DNA of 64,000 nucleotides from Mesotaenium endlicherianum. Lineage: Eukaryota > Streptophyta > Zygnematophyceae > Zygnematales > Mesotaeniaceae. The position numbers and the translations under genes are program-made. Below are positions 21,301-33,889 of this stretch, piece by piece. The stretch is from the NCBI GenBank assembly GCA_009602735.1, contig WELA01013572.1, positions 166,547-230,546 of the forward strand, in the 5' to 3' direction. The notes beneath the pieces are model-generated. The model saw only the letters and a program-made list of their open reading frames with translations. It did no database searches and had not been told where the DNA came from. How positions within the stretch are numbered: position 1 is the first letter of the stretch; every line of letters starts with the position of its first letter.

Positions 21301-24300
21301 CGCAGTGATGATCAGATCTGCTCAAGAAACCAGCTTCACACCTCGATACGCACAAAACTGAAGGAAAACCTCGTTAAATATATTTGTGTGACAACATCAC
21401 TTTGCGCAAACATTGGCGCCAACTTTTCTGATCCGTATGTCGCCGGACGGCTTCACCTTCATATTTGGCACGCGATTGCATCTTACCGCTTAGGACCGGC
21501 GTCAATCGGACGTTCCTGGAACACATTTGGAATGCGACGCCTTCCAGGTTCCGAAGTCACGCCCCCCCTGCCCCCCTCCCCTTTGATGACTTCCAACTTC
21601 CAAGTTTCATGCCATGACGACCTCTTTGCGAAGTCACGCCCTCCATCTGCATGTATCGAGCAGGTCAGAGCTAGTTGTCGGCGGGCTTTGACGTACATTA
21701 ATAACGCACGTATACACCACATACACCAGTGCCAGTCTACACAGCCTCCCTTACCAGAAGTCGGCGCAAATAGGATACCATTTTCCTGCGTTTCTCGCCA
21801 ATTCTTGCACGAGTTGCCGCGAGCCAAGTCTCAAGTCCTTCACCGCCAAGTCCGGACAGTTATTCTGACGGCTGTCTTATCCCTTAGGTGACGAGCCTAG
21901 TCGGCAGACTCACAAGTCGCGTGGTAAACTACAGCACGAGTGACGTCAAGTGCAACTGGGTGCAACAACTTGGAGGCGGTTGCCGCCGCTCATACTTTTG
22001 AAACTTCCCTGCAGTACATTTGTGTACCCTATAGTCGAAATTACTGTAGCATGTGGTCGAGCTCTAATTTGTGACTTGTATCTGCTTGTGTCATTAGTTG
22101 AAATCATCGAACGCTCGCATTGTCGCTGTACTTTTAACCTTTGGCAACTCGAAACTGCCTTGAAAACCTGTACGACCTACAATCTGAAAATCTGATGAAT
22201 CAGATTTCAGTTTGGAGTGCAGATATATTTAAAGGTTCACATGTGACCAGTTTCAAAGAAGTATACACCTAACAATACCTGAAGTCATCCAAACTTAAAA
22301 TCCCAATTCTTTCTCGAAATAGAATTTTAGAGTTAAAGCAGACAGCCATGAACGCACTACATAGCTCAAATCATGCATGCTAGAGTCATTGTAGTGCATA
22401 ACAAAAGTGTTGCTAGACTCCCACCCACCTTCCGTCACTAAGCTAGGATCAAGCAGGTGGTACTTGAGATGCAAAGTAGTCACTTCCTAATTAGAGTTAA
22501 CTTTCCCACACCACAAAGTAGACCATTGATTGCAAGCTAAGTAAATAACAAGCTAAGCTAAAGAATATACAAACTCATTTCATTAGACTAGGAGAAAACT
22601 AAGTCTAGAAGTAGGAAGGTTAGGTACCAGTCAGTCCCCTACGCACGTGATCTTTGAGCACTTATATATCACGCCCCTTCATATTCAAACCTGCCTCGTA
22701 TTATAAAATCTTCTTACTACTCTAAGACGTGCATTAAAAATATCTCAAACTTCAAACAATTGAAGTGGTTCCTGCGTCAAGCACGCAACATTACGTTTTT
22801 TTTTGCCCACGAGGGGGACAATTGCATTGGACCTCTCGATTCGGAACTTTTTGGATGTTGTTTACTATTTTGATTTTAATAAAGTTGACTTAAAAAGAAA
22901 AGATGTCGTATTAATCTTTATAATCTTGAGCGAATGTTGCACAGATCCTATTTCTTTTCAACATCTCTACATTATAAATTTTGTTTTGGCAAACCTGACG
23001 TGCACATGAATTGATTCCAACTTGAGGGGGGTAGAATGGGATTTAAATTTTTTTCGAGACCCCTGAAGCCTACCAATGAGCGATGCGGTCGAGCGACTTG
23101 GTCCCCTCAATAGCGCGCTCGAACTTGAAACATGGGCGAGTATAGCAAAAACAGTGTGCGCAAGCTGACGGCACATGGAAAATAAACAAATATATGAAAT
23201 TTATATCATATTGAAATTTATAGTCACATAATGTATCAGGATGTCACAGTTTGACAAAAGTTTCAAGTCAGTCCACTTTAACGAGCTTGACAAGAACGTG
23301 ATTCTCAAAGTAAGTACCAAACGACTTGAGCAGTGTCAATTAATCCCTGCATTGTACCTTATTGCATTTAAATTCAAATTATGTAGGCAATTAACATACT
23401 CTCAATCCACTTCGACAATTGTAAATTATGGTTTGTGACAAGCGAACTTCCTACCTTGAGCTAATACCCCACGTTAATGTCACCACAAATATTGCTCATT
23501 GTGTACAATCACCAACAGACTCCTTGCGTGCGCAAACCAACCGCAACTTACAACCTTCACGTATACAAACTTAAGGCAAGTTTGGATTGTGTAAGAAATT
23601 GGAGACTTGAGTTTAACAAACTTGGTTTGTGGAAGTTTGATTAATTCGAGTTTTTGTGCAATAAGTAGATAAGATTCAATTTTTGAAGATCGGAGTTTAT
23701 CTGAAGTTACGCAGGGACATCTTATAGACGGTACTTAATGCGACCGACAAATTTCATATAATATACGACTCGACCGATATTTTGCAAAGCATTTACTCAT
23801 CTCCACCGACAATTTACCCTAAAATAGGTGGGTAAAACGCGTCTTGTCTATGTCGGGGGTAATTCAAGTTGAGACATGATAAAGTTCTCATTGCTTTTGA
23901 ACTTGATTAATGACACGACCCAAAAGACACTCTAGGACCTAAACGAATCATGTGAAATCATGTGACCGATCCGGCTCGCTATCATGCGGCTTGAGAGCCC
24001 AAAAAAGTTTAGAGAGTATGAGAAATGTCATTAGATGTTATTATGCGAAACAAAAATGCTTCAAAGCGTTGTTGGATGTTCTCGGAGACCTCATCGACCG
24101 TCGGCCAGAGGATGTTTTCGAAATTGCAGTCTCTCAATTGGTTGGATGAAGCTAGAGGCTGTAGGAAGTTGGTCGGAGAGAGGAACCTCCTACTTTTGGT
24201 CCCCCGGAATGAACGCTAGTGACTTCAACGAGAACTCACCAACTCCTATGATCAAGCAAGTAAAGTGAGCTACAATTAACGACCGTTGATTCAAATGTGG

Positions 24301-27300
24301 AAGTCAAGTGGATTCACTTGAACCAACTGTTAGGACATTTACAATCAACAAGTGGAACATACATAGAATATGTGTATATACCTAAAACATGACTACAAAC
24401 GGATTTGAAGATATCAAATCATAGCACGAAAGTTGGCAAAATCGTCTTATAACCTGAATTTTTAGATTTGTTGCTTACGTGATAGTTCTAATCCGTAATG
24501 AAGATATATGCACAATGTACCTTATGTGCATCCATTGCACCTAAGTTGGACTCGTGCGTAGGTAGCTCGCTCATTTGTGTCCTAGTGTCACAGTGTGAGA
24601 GGTAAGGGGTAGAAAATTGAGAAAGTCACAAGATGGAAAGTGAGTAGGTGGGTGAAGTACTTGTCAAGTGTTTATGGTCCGATATGTGGGCTAGCATGAG
24701 GAATGGATGGCTTGTTCATTTGTAAAGATGACGGGGGCCCTCTAACTTGGAGCAATAATACTTCTAGGTTAAAAGAGCATAAGAGTAGATGCAGGAGCAG
24801 GCTAAGTTTTGGTAAGTTGAGTTGCTTCTAAGATACTTAGGTCTTGTATGAAACGGCACGGTTTCCACTCTCACCACTTCGTGTTGTCATTTATCTCTAG
24901 TGATGATATTGAGGACACTTATACAAAAGGGGGGTGCTCATGATAAATGCTCCGCAAATCCAATGCTTTTTGTTGCTTAACTATGTTATAAAAAAAGGGT
25001 AAAAGCCATGGCACAAACCAAAGTTGGGCATCAGGTGAAGATTGACGAATTTACATGCATTAGTGTTTCATTTGAAACTCATGTTCCTCCTTAAATCTTT
25101 TGTGTACTCTCGCACGCGTTGTAGTAGGAAGTGAGCTGCTACACTTGCCCCAAGACCCACCATTACGAACTTACACATTTGACATATACCATTTGACCAA
25201 GCTCGAGCCACATTGATACTACTTTAACCACTTGAGGTCGACCACAATCAACAAAAGGCAGGCATTTGGACAAGCACAATGTAAGACAAGCACTTTGCAC
25301 AACTAGCATAGTAGTGTATGTACGACTTTAGAGGACCTTGTCAACTTTGGCACAACAGTATTCACGTAAAGATCAACGCTAACATAGCATTATCCAAATA
25401 TATATTCACTTAAGGAGTGCACGCATTTACCAACTCATTCTTTACATGTTTTAAGACCTTGTGTTGTCAAACCTTTAAGCTGAGCTTCATATTACATTGA
25501 AACCGTTGCAAGATTTGAGGTCAAACATATGCCAATTGGAGACTCAAATATTGAATGGGACAAAGTCAATATTAACGCTCATGTTGACGGTACATTGACC
25601 CAATGTATGATGGAGCGTCCATCTACAAATCTGGTGAGTTGGGTGCAAAAAGTATTTATTTGCAAGGTATGATTTACTCAAGGATTGGCACTCGTTTGTG
25701 TGGCGGTCTTGGGTGAACTTGCCTTTCCGCTAGTCTGTTCATAGGCCCTTCAAAGCTCTCCTACATCCTCTTTTGAAATTTCATATTAAAGGCCTACAGT
25801 AGACTCTCCTCGCCCCTCTACCACATTGACAAGCAAGGTCGTGGCTCCCTCCTTATTGAAGGCCCGGCCAATTCAAATTAATGTGGTCATGGCATCTACT
25901 TGGTTGTCCTTGCGAAGCACACTATATCTCTTCCGCTTGTGAGCTTAGGATAATTATTACCACATAACCAGCCACTTTTTAATACGAAGTCACAGTGCAT
26001 TTAATGGAGTCGAAGAGTAGGAATCAATGTATATACACAGTGACAACAGACCAGTGTCCATACAGTGTCTCATAAAAGTAGGAAGCCGTTATTTGAAGTT
26101 TGACGAGACTCAGCCACAAGGAGTATCCTTCGAAGAGTGTATTTGCAAGTTGGCTCCCCATGAAGCATAGACCACATACTCCATACTACTATGGAGGTCG
26201 AGTTAGTGTCCGTAGGCTATGCAGCCACCAAAGAAAGAAGAGGGTGGATAATTTGAATTGCAAGATAAGAGGGGTATTCATCAAAGCTTCGAAGGTCTGG
26301 TTTAAGATGCTCTTGAAAGGATCCTCATGATATATACCACTACAAGATGCTAATAGCCCCCATCAAAAGTGATTTGCTGACAAAATGTGAAGCATGATAA
26401 AGAGATCCACCTCTTTCAATATAAATCACCAGTGTATGTTACAATAAAAGACCATGTGGCTACTTTGGTCTAGAAAGGTCTGCTTCTGAGTGTGATATGA
26501 ATGACTGCAGTTGCTACTAGACTAGGCTATCTTACTTATCTGATATGTTATGACTGCCAAGGCTTGGAAAAGCAGTGGCTTCGGCCGGCTAACTCAAAGA
26601 GATGAGTATCACACTCATTCTGACAGAGATAACTTGCCTGCAAACTTACAAGAATTTCCGTGGCTTCCTCCCTTCATCCAGGTCTTGCTTATTCTGCATA
26701 AACCATAATACGGGAAGAGCCACGACATGTCAAACAGTGTGAACTTCATCATGATAATCACCGAGGCCAGCTAGCCACTTAACATTATCAACGTGATGAA
26801 AGCTTGTCCATCACATGTTCACTATGTCTGACGCTATTTGACCCGCCTCTTGATTCGCCTTAAGACGGACAGCTGAGGTTGCATCATACACATCCTTGAG
26901 ATGATGGACAAAACAACATTCATCTGCTAGAACAAGCTTGCATGCGGCAAAACCTCCCGCTGTTAAGCAATTAGCAGTAGGTAACCCTAACCGCCTAAAC
27001 TTGGCGTAAATAATGGTCACCCCATCTGAGGTTGTATGCATAAAGCCCTCTATTGCTCATCCGCAAAATGTGTACCCCAGTACAAAAGTGAGAACCAAAT
27101 AAATTTGTCACTACCCAACGACAGGGTCCAAACTTAAAAAGTGGCACTCCCATGTAGAAAGTATGTTAAAGGCTCTCATCAGCATGCAATGTCCCAAAGA
27201 CCACCTATATTGTCGTAGTGCTACAAACATATAACAAACTAGATACAGACGTAAAATCACAGAACCAGTTCCCCACATAACCAAAAGAAACACAACTTGT

Positions 27301-27478
27301 CCCTTGGAAAGCACCAAACATGTCTTCTCTGCATGAACCTGTGTTGGAAAGCAATGAAGCATTTCATGCTAGTAGTGAAAAGCTAAAATAAGTTGTTGAA
27401 GAAGCTGCAGTATTAGAAGACCTGAATGACTGTGGGGTGGTTTTCTAATTTCATATCACAAAATACTGATGATTGGAA
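18391..27478. other. AT-rich region without supportable genes
   Basis: About 9 kb of AT-rich DNA. Open frames are short and overlap in several frames without domain signatures; the longest is 167 codons at 21388-21891 and looks like chance. I see no retroelement motif, tRNA or rRNA. An exact inverted repeat is listed separately. It may be old, unrecognisable repeat DNA or hold genes with very small exons. Confidence 0.5.
18728..18753. repeat. Perfect 12-bp inverted repeat
   Basis: GGTTTGCGACAT, a 2-base spacer (GA), then its exact reverse complement ATGTCGCAAACC. It could form a tight hairpin or bind a dimeric protein. It stands alone in AT-rich DNA, and no neighbouring gene explains it. Confidence 0.7.
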
Positions 27479-27484
27479 CTAGGA

Positions 27485-27799
27485 GGTACACGAACCTGCC
27501 GTACTTTCATTCTTCATGTTTCTGGAGTACCTTTATACACGCTCGGTAGTTATTGAGATGAGAATGTAAACAACTTAGCTCCCCCACAGGGAAAAGCCGT
27601 GAGTGAAAAGGGTGTGGGAAATAGAACTTACAAACTCAGCAATGCATCCCTTATAGACAAGGTAGGGTACAGCAACTCCAAAAGTGAGAACAATAGGCAG
27701 CGTCTTCCTGTTAAATCGGAATGCCTTCTCCAGATTTTCGCGCCTTGCACCCCACTCCTCCACAAACTTATTCTTATGAACGTCTAAGCCACCAGCCAT
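27485..27799 (-). CDS. Complex I B15/NDUFB4-like subunit (exon 1 clear)
   Basis: Exon 1 runs from ATG 27797-27799 down to 27632 and encodes 56 residues. They start MAGG and include KNKFVEEWGARRENLEKAF and a hydrophobic segment (LPIVLTFGVAVPYLVYKG) that would cross the inner mitochondrial membrane once. This matches the small plant complex I subunit of NDUFB4/B15 type, about 70 residues long. The donor GTAAGT follows at 27631-27626 in phase 0. The family normally ends in a short acidic tail of about 15 residues. A possible last exon lies near 27485-27527 (a frame with E-A-G spacing), but phase and acceptor do not agree, so the 3' end is unresolved. The gene is divergent from the RRM gene, with 652 bp between the two ATGs. 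Confidence 0.72.
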
Positions 27800-28451
27800 C
27801 GTTGCCTCCTTTTCGGATGTTTGATCCTTCTTGCGTTATTGTCACAATCTCATAGAGGAAGAGTTCACTAACAAACAAACAACCGAAGAAAGGTGGAAAG
27901 AACTGGCAAGCGGTGGAGAACAGTGTCGACTGAGAGAGAACGTATGTGCATGCTCTTCACACAATCGGGCGGATCATGAGCAGGGTGGCTTTGAACCAGA
28001 TTTGAACCATGCAGTTTGAACATTCCAGTGATTCTGCCAGTTCTGCGCGCGATGCACTTCGTTACACAGCAAGAGATTTACTGCAGCAGCTAGTATATAG
28101 TGTGGTGTTCAATCTCACACTTGATACTGGTATCTGCTGATACCGTGAAGGGCACCCTGGCACTACCTGGCACGCAGATGCTATAATTACGTTTTTTTTC
28201 TGGCGAGACAGGCTCCGAAAGCTTGCGACCAGCTTCTCTTGTCAATGCCACGGCAGTTTTGTCAAACAGTGAAATCTACGACTAGCATAAAGAGTTCGAA
28301 GCACTCAGTGTTATTCCTGTTAGCGGCAAATTGAAGTGAACTTTCGATAATGGGAGGGCTATATACACATTGCATGCACCACTCGTGAGCCCTTGATTCT
28401 TGTATATTGGTATATAAGAGTGCTCTTTGTAGACCACTTAGGCAGCAGACA

Positions 28452-31319
28452 ATGACGGCCAATCCTAAGACCACTCTTTATGTCGGTGAGTCTGTCAGCT
28501 GTTTCTGAGGTGTCAGCATGAAACGTGTGACCTAAGAAGCTTAACTTACACTTACTGTGTAGGTCATTTTCTCTGGTTGGCTTAGAAACAGTTGACTGCT
28601 AGTTGCCCCATGCAAGAAGAAACCCACACTGGCTTCCAATCGTTTTTCTCTGTGTGGAGAAGGTTTAAGCAGCTGAAATCTCTGCATTGGTCACCAGTCC
28701 TCCTGTCACTTTGTGTCGTGTTTGAAGCCAATCAACTATTTCTTGTAGTCTCCAGCCAAAGTTTCTCAAGAGACCCTCACAAACTTGTGAACCACCACCC
28801 TGGTTGTCCCTTGTTCATCTAAATTGCATGCTCTAGATAGTAGTGTCATTTGGAGAACAGAATCTGTAGGTTGTACATATTATCCTTATTGAAAAGTGCG
28901 CGGGACGAGTATTCATGCTCGTCCTGTACCTCACAGTGTGAGAGGGATAGGCAGCCCGAGCATGCCAAGGAGGCACAGCTGCATCTCTTGTCAGCCAGGG
29001 TGGAGTTTAGCTCCTCGGCTTTCTTTCTTCCTGTCGACGGTTTGCCCTGCAGCTACGAGGGGTCAGCAGCAGTCAAATGGAGAAGCTAGCAGTCAATTGG
29101 GGTCAGCATATATATATATATACATATATATATATGTATATATATATGTATATATATATATATTGCTTCTTGGATGACCAGTCAGAAATATCAACCGTAG
29201 CCCTGTCTGCATGAAAATATAGTTTTCCTTAGTGACATTCTACTCTGGGAGGCCTCATGCTAGCTCATGCTCCACTGGCTGCGCAGGAGGGCTAGAGGAG
29301 AGCGTGGTGGAGGACACTCTGCACGCGGCCTTCATCCCCTTTGGCGACATCAAGGATGTGAATGTTCCCCTCGACCAGGTGTGTACGTGCAGCAGCTGTC
29401 CTCAGCTCCGAGGCCAGGTCCATGTGGGCGTGGATGCCCCATCCCGTCCTGCTTGTGCTTAGTGGATCAAAGCAAGCAGCAGTGGTCTGCTTAAGCGCCC
29501 CCATACATGTACATGGTTGGTGCTTGCGCTCGCACGCGATATGTGTGTTTGCGTGCACGCTGGATCGTGAGTGTGTCAGTTTGCAGCGTCGAGCTGCTAG
29601 CCTCCTGCCTCCCTTCCAGAACCTGGGGGAGCAGCGCGCATGCGTGCGCGTGCGTGCATGCGTGCGTGGCAGGCGGGTGGGCGAGGAAGGAGGTGGGCAG
29701 ACAGGAGGGAGAGAGAGGGAGGGGTGGGTAGTCAGGTCTTGCTTGCTAGGCAGTCGCAGGTGCTCGTTTTTGGGGTGCATCCACATACCCATCCCCCGAA
29801 GCAGACTCAGCAGGCAGAGTCTGACGCCTCACTCGTCTCCTTGTGGCCCGGCAGACGAGCCAGAAGAATCGCGGGTTTGGGTTTGTGACGTACCTGGAGA
29901 AGGACGACGCGGCCGCGGCCATGGACAACATGCACAACGGGGAGCTTTACGGGCGCGTGCTCACCGTCAACTTTGCGCAGCCCGTGAAGACCAAGGGCGG
30001 CGAGCAGGGCTGGGCCGCCCAGCCAGGTGCGCCACGCCCTCCCCGTTCCCCACATCCCTTTTCCTCATCACGCTACTTACCCAGCTGCTAACCGTTTTCC
30101 ATTTCCACCCGCCTTCCGCCGCCCCCCACCCATGCACGCATGCAGCAACCCACCGCTAAACCCTTCCTATGATGCTTATGCCACATACGCCCCCCCCCCT
30201 GCCCCCCCGCCCCTCCCGGGGTCCCCTCATCTACTCTCCGGTCCTCCCAATATTTTACTGACCAAGGGGCAGGCTGAGATGGCGTGCCTCTCAACTCCTT
30301 GGCAGCCGTGCAGTGCCTGCGGCTGGTAGGGGGGGGGGGGGGTCAAGAGTGCTACCTGTTTGATACTTGTCTACTAATTTTTATGAATTCAGATTACCTG
30401 ATGGAACAAATATGTAGTCATCTGATGGTTGAGCTGTCTGCTGCCTCACAATCGGCAATTGCCTTGCATTCTCTCTGAAATTCGACAAGACCAGACCCAT
30501 CCAGATGCGCTAGCTACTGGGTCGGTAGATATGGGGGGGGGGGAGCTATGTTGAGCGGCTGGATAGCAATGTAGCCCACTTAGTATGCGCGCGCGTGTGT
30601 GTGGGGTGTGAGGGCGTCTGTCTCTGTGTGGACATGTGATTGGGTGTGTGAGTTTTGTTGAATAATCGTGCTTCCGCATCTGGAGTGCAGTGAAGCTGTA
30701 AACACATCAGGGCTTTAGGGCCTGATGTGCCCCCCCTGCATCTTCCTCTGCCACGTCTGCCATGGCTATAAGGGCACAAGTAGCTCCTTCTAGCCAAGCT
30801 GCTCTGGCTATGGCTTGAGGTCCATCCATGGGCAAGGGCTCATTCGTGACTGAGAGAGATGGCAGTCTGATGACCAGGTTATGGAATGGCTTGTGCGTAG
30901 ATCCTGTTTTTTATGCATGAGATATGTTTATCTGTACACACTGACACATGCTCACGCTCTTATGCAATAATTTGTGTATTCATGTTGCATGCGTACCGTA
31001 CGTGTGTGCGTATGCTGCTCGGTTGACATGCTGTGTGAACGTGGGATGCGCGTGGACGTGGATGGATGGTGGTGCAGTGTGGGCGGATGCGGACACGTGG
31101 TTTGAGAGGCAGCAGCAGGAGGAGGAGGTGCAGCGGCTGCAGAAGGAGCACGACGCCACCGTCGCCAAGGCCGCCTTCAAGCTCCCCGCAGGCGTCACTG
31201 CCGTGGAGGAGGAGGAGGAGGAAGAGCAGCCGCCTTCTCAGGCAGCCGATGACGCAAAAGCTCCGAGTGATCCCATGGCCGCTGCTGAAGCACAGGTGGC
31301 GGCGCAGAATGGAGGCTGA
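28452..31319 (+). CDS. Single-RRM protein related to the cyclophilin E (PPIE) N-terminus
   Basis: Four exons: 28452-28485, 29287-29378, 29855-30026, 31078-31319. They total 540 bases (179 residues) with all junctions GT/AG and phases consistent. An RRM spans about residues 8-85: RNP2 is LYVGGL (across intron 1) and RNP1 is [18 protein letters not shown] and [16 protein letters not shown] closely follow the RRM of human PPIE/CYP33, as does the [11 protein letters not shown] segment after it. The peptidyl-prolyl isomerase domain of PPIE is absent; the protein ends instead in a Gln/Glu-rich helix and acidic tail and stops at 31317-31319. It probably acts in spliceosome or mRNA binding. Intron 1 holds a (TA)n tract. 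Confidence 0.88.
29107..29162. repeat. (TA)n microsatellite
   Basis: Alternating TA interrupted by single C or G bases, inside intron 1 of the RRM gene. It is self-complementary. Confidence 0.9.
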
Positions 31320-32483
31320 TGAGACCCGGCCAGACCTAGTTGCACTTGCTCACAACACTGGTGCAGGGTTTACATGGATTCGTTCTCATCCGGTTTTTAA
31401 AGTGCTGCTAGCAGTAGTAGGAGGTGCGTGCTAAGCTGTAGCTTATAGGGCTGTTGTTGAACAGCAACGTGTGCTCCGGCAAGGACGAGCCTTGACAGGG
31501 TATACTGCCCTTATGTCGAGAGAGTGGAGAGGAGGCGGGTGTCTCTTAGGGTGGGTGCTGCAATATGCTGCCAGGTTACGTCGGAGCGTGCAATGTTGAT
31601 TGTCCCCGGTCTAGCAGTAGATTTCATAGTAAGTGTAGTGTGGTCACGTGTGTGGCTGCTTTGAAGGTGTGTTGCCTCGTCGAGGTGGGCTGTGAGCTTA
31701 AGGAACAGAGGAAGTTGCGGATTTGCAAGTAGCAGCTTTAAAATTCTTATGACAATATGGCCAGTTTTCAAGTGTGAAGGGTTGTTCATCTACATGCAAA
31801 CATACTTTGCTCAAGTACAATAGCTGCGAAACAGCAGCTTCTACAATCTACTGGATGTGGTGGCTGGGTGCTCGCGCCTGCATGCACTTGTGAACCTTAA
31901 TTTTTAGTGTTGAAGATTGAGTGAAGGTTTAAGTGGGATTTGCACGAACATACATGTCCTTGAATAGTCTCGCACCGTGAGTATCAACACAAATAATATG
32001 GCTTTAGAAAAGAACATTAAGTACCTACTAACTTTCTAAGCATTTGATACGACCGCTGGCACATGTAGTCCGAGTCATTGTCGGGTCTACCACTCATAAA
32101 TAACATGCAAATTCTTGCAGAATTTTTTTTGATCACTAGAAAATTGGCCCAACTCCCTCTTTTGGTTTTTGATACCCTTTCTGTGCACACATTGAAAGTA
32201 CTTGGTTCATGAGGCAAACGACCAAAATACATTCACAAACATTTTAGGGGCGTCTCTTTTTTCGACCTTGCCTTATCTACCCTTCTTGTTATGTATGTGC
32301 AAAAAACAAAAAGGAGGGCACCTTTCCTAACATTCTCCGGGATAAAATATACCCACTCTCATACATGTCTCATAGGTTGAATCTCGACTCCGTAGGTAAA
32401 AGGTCTCATCCGGAGGCTCGAGAAGGGTAACATTCATTGACGGCAGTTTACAGTGGCCCAACGCCCAATGTCGGATCCCGGCA
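31320..32483. other. 3' region of the RRM gene and intergenic DNA
   Basis: No coding potential that I can support. The first few hundred bases are probably 3' untranslated sequence; beyond about 31.9 kb the DNA is AT-rich. Confidence 0.5.
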
Positions 32484-32643
32484 GGGATACGCGAGCAGAG
32501 ACGGCAGGAGTACGCGAGCAGTTTCGTCAGGGGTACGCGAGCATATTCGTCAAGGGTACACAAGCAGAGCTGGCAGGGGTACGAGAGCAGAGACGGCAGG
32601 GGTACGCGAGCAGTTTCATCGGGGGTATGATAGCAGAGATACA
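32484..32643. repeat. 23-bp minisatellite, about seven units
   Basis: Units of the form GGGTACGCGAGCAGAGACGGC plus two bases, with two alternating variants (AGAGACGGCAG and AGTTTCGTCAG endings). All but the first (24 bp) are 23 bp, so the repeat does not preserve a reading frame. Its right part is also present in the duplicated segment at 33890. Confidence 0.85.
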
Positions 32644-33693
32644 CGATACGGATACTATTGCTGGGTACAAGCTGAGTCAGACGGGCGCTCGAGTAGATGG
32701 CGTACGATGACAGCCAAAAGCCCATACTTGTGTCAGACTTGTGTGGCGAGCTTACATCATTATAAAGTCAACGCACGAGGTCAACTGTACTTGCGTGTAA
32801 TTCATGTCTCGAGTCGAGGTATCTGAGAGCACTCTTGTAGGCAGCAGCTATAGCTTATAAGCACTCTTTAGGCAATGAAGCACTCTTTAGACAATGCATC
32901 AGCGTGATAAATACGACAAGCAAAGCCGCACGTCAATACTTGTTGGCACCAGAGATGAGAATTGTTGATCAAAGAGCCGAGAGCTGCTGGCAGGCCGGGA
33001 ACTGATTGATATGTTATGAAACAGCTGCGGCTATGAGCAATAGAGGTGCCCTCACCCACACGCTCGTGTCATCTAGGTTGGTTGTTGAGGAATGAACCTA
33101 GAGCTAGCTTTCATCTGCTAGCGGCAGCATGCACTACCTGGTTTTCTTCGCCAGCCGGCCAGCCATGGGAGATCCAGAGGGCCTGCCGGAGCTGAATCTC
33201 CGGCCTGCCAGTGAGCACGCGTAAGGGGGACGCCCTGTGCCCCTATTGCTGGCCCTTTCTGGCCAGCAACATGCATGCATGCTTCGGGTGATGTGATGTG
33301 CCTCTGTTCTGGGCGCTGCCCAGCACTTTTCCCCCTTCTGGCATATGCCACTTGCAGCGGTCCCCCTCCAAATTCATGTGTACGCAGGTGCGTTCCGGCC
33401 CTGGGCTCATCTTTTGGGGGGGGCAACGTCAGCAACGCCGGAGTGTGTCGAACGTTGCCTGGCGTCATGCCGATGTGTCTTACGCTCGGCAACGACAATG
33501 GCTGCCCCCCTCTGGTTTCACTGTGGGCAGCACCTGCCCCCCTCTCGTCTGGTGCAGCTGGGCTCTCTTGCTCTGGCATGCAGAGGGGGTTGTCTGGGGG
33601 CTCTGTGCGGGGTGAGACAGTTGCAGGTGCACCGGCTGATCTGCTGCGTAGAAGGAAGGAGAGGGCTGGGAGGGGGGGGGAGGGGGGGGAAGG
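32577..33693. repeat. 1,117-bp duplicated segment, copy 1
   Basis: Base-for-base match by eye to 33890-35006 at a constant offset of 1,313. It ends in a G-rich run, after which the two copies diverge. It has no convincing gene; the overlapping frames are low in known motifs. It is either a recent tandem duplication or one region assembled twice. Confidence 0.9.
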
Positions 33694-33712
33694 AGTGAGA
33701 AGGGTTACGCGC

Positions 33713-33859
33713 CTGCGTGCGCGGCATGAGGTGCGTGAGGATGGCGGCGTCCATGGTGTTGCGGATGACGAGCGAGATCTCGGTGCTGCGCCGGTCGCCC
33801 TTGGTGCGCCGCCTCCGCTCGCCCGTGCTGAACGCCGCCATGCTGTACTCGCACTTCAC
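33713..33859 (-). CDS. Orphan exon of exosome subunit RRP41
   Basis: 49 codons, preceded on the minus strand by a CAG acceptor and starting VKCEYSMAAFSTGERRR, then KGDRRSTEISLVIRNTM and ending LTHLMPRTQ. This is the central block of RRP41/SKI6, the RNase PH-like ring subunit of the RNA exosome, including the conserved GDRRS. The exon ends at CAG followed by GC (GCGCGT), a possible GC-AG intron, or at the GT four bases on. No other RRP41 exon is found on either side. A G-run to the left and a C-run plus N to the right indicate that this fragment was placed here by the assembler. Confidence 0.85.
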
Positions 33860-33888
33860 CTGCACAATCCCCTCCCTCCCCCCCCCCC

Positions 33889-33889
33889 N
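33889..33889. other. Single-N assembly join
   Basis: One N after a run of C and before the second copy of the 1,117-bp segment. It is a scaffold join, not biology. Confidence 0.9.

Noticed and set aside
21388-21891. 167-codon open frame in the AT-rich region
   Set aside because: An overlapping frame on the other strand is also open, composition is not protein-like, and no motif or splice context supports it.
23952-24268. Three overlapping short plus-strand ORFs
   Set aside because: They are open in all three frames of the same strand, which indicates low stop density, not coding.
26811-27041. 76-codon minus-strand ORF near the NDUFB4-like gene
   Set aside because: Tested as the missing exon of that gene; no match to the expected acidic tail and no usable acceptor in phase.
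32437-32826. 129-codon ORF over the minisatellite
   Set aside because: The repeat unit of 23 bp shifts frame at every unit, so the ORF is a by-product of the repeat.
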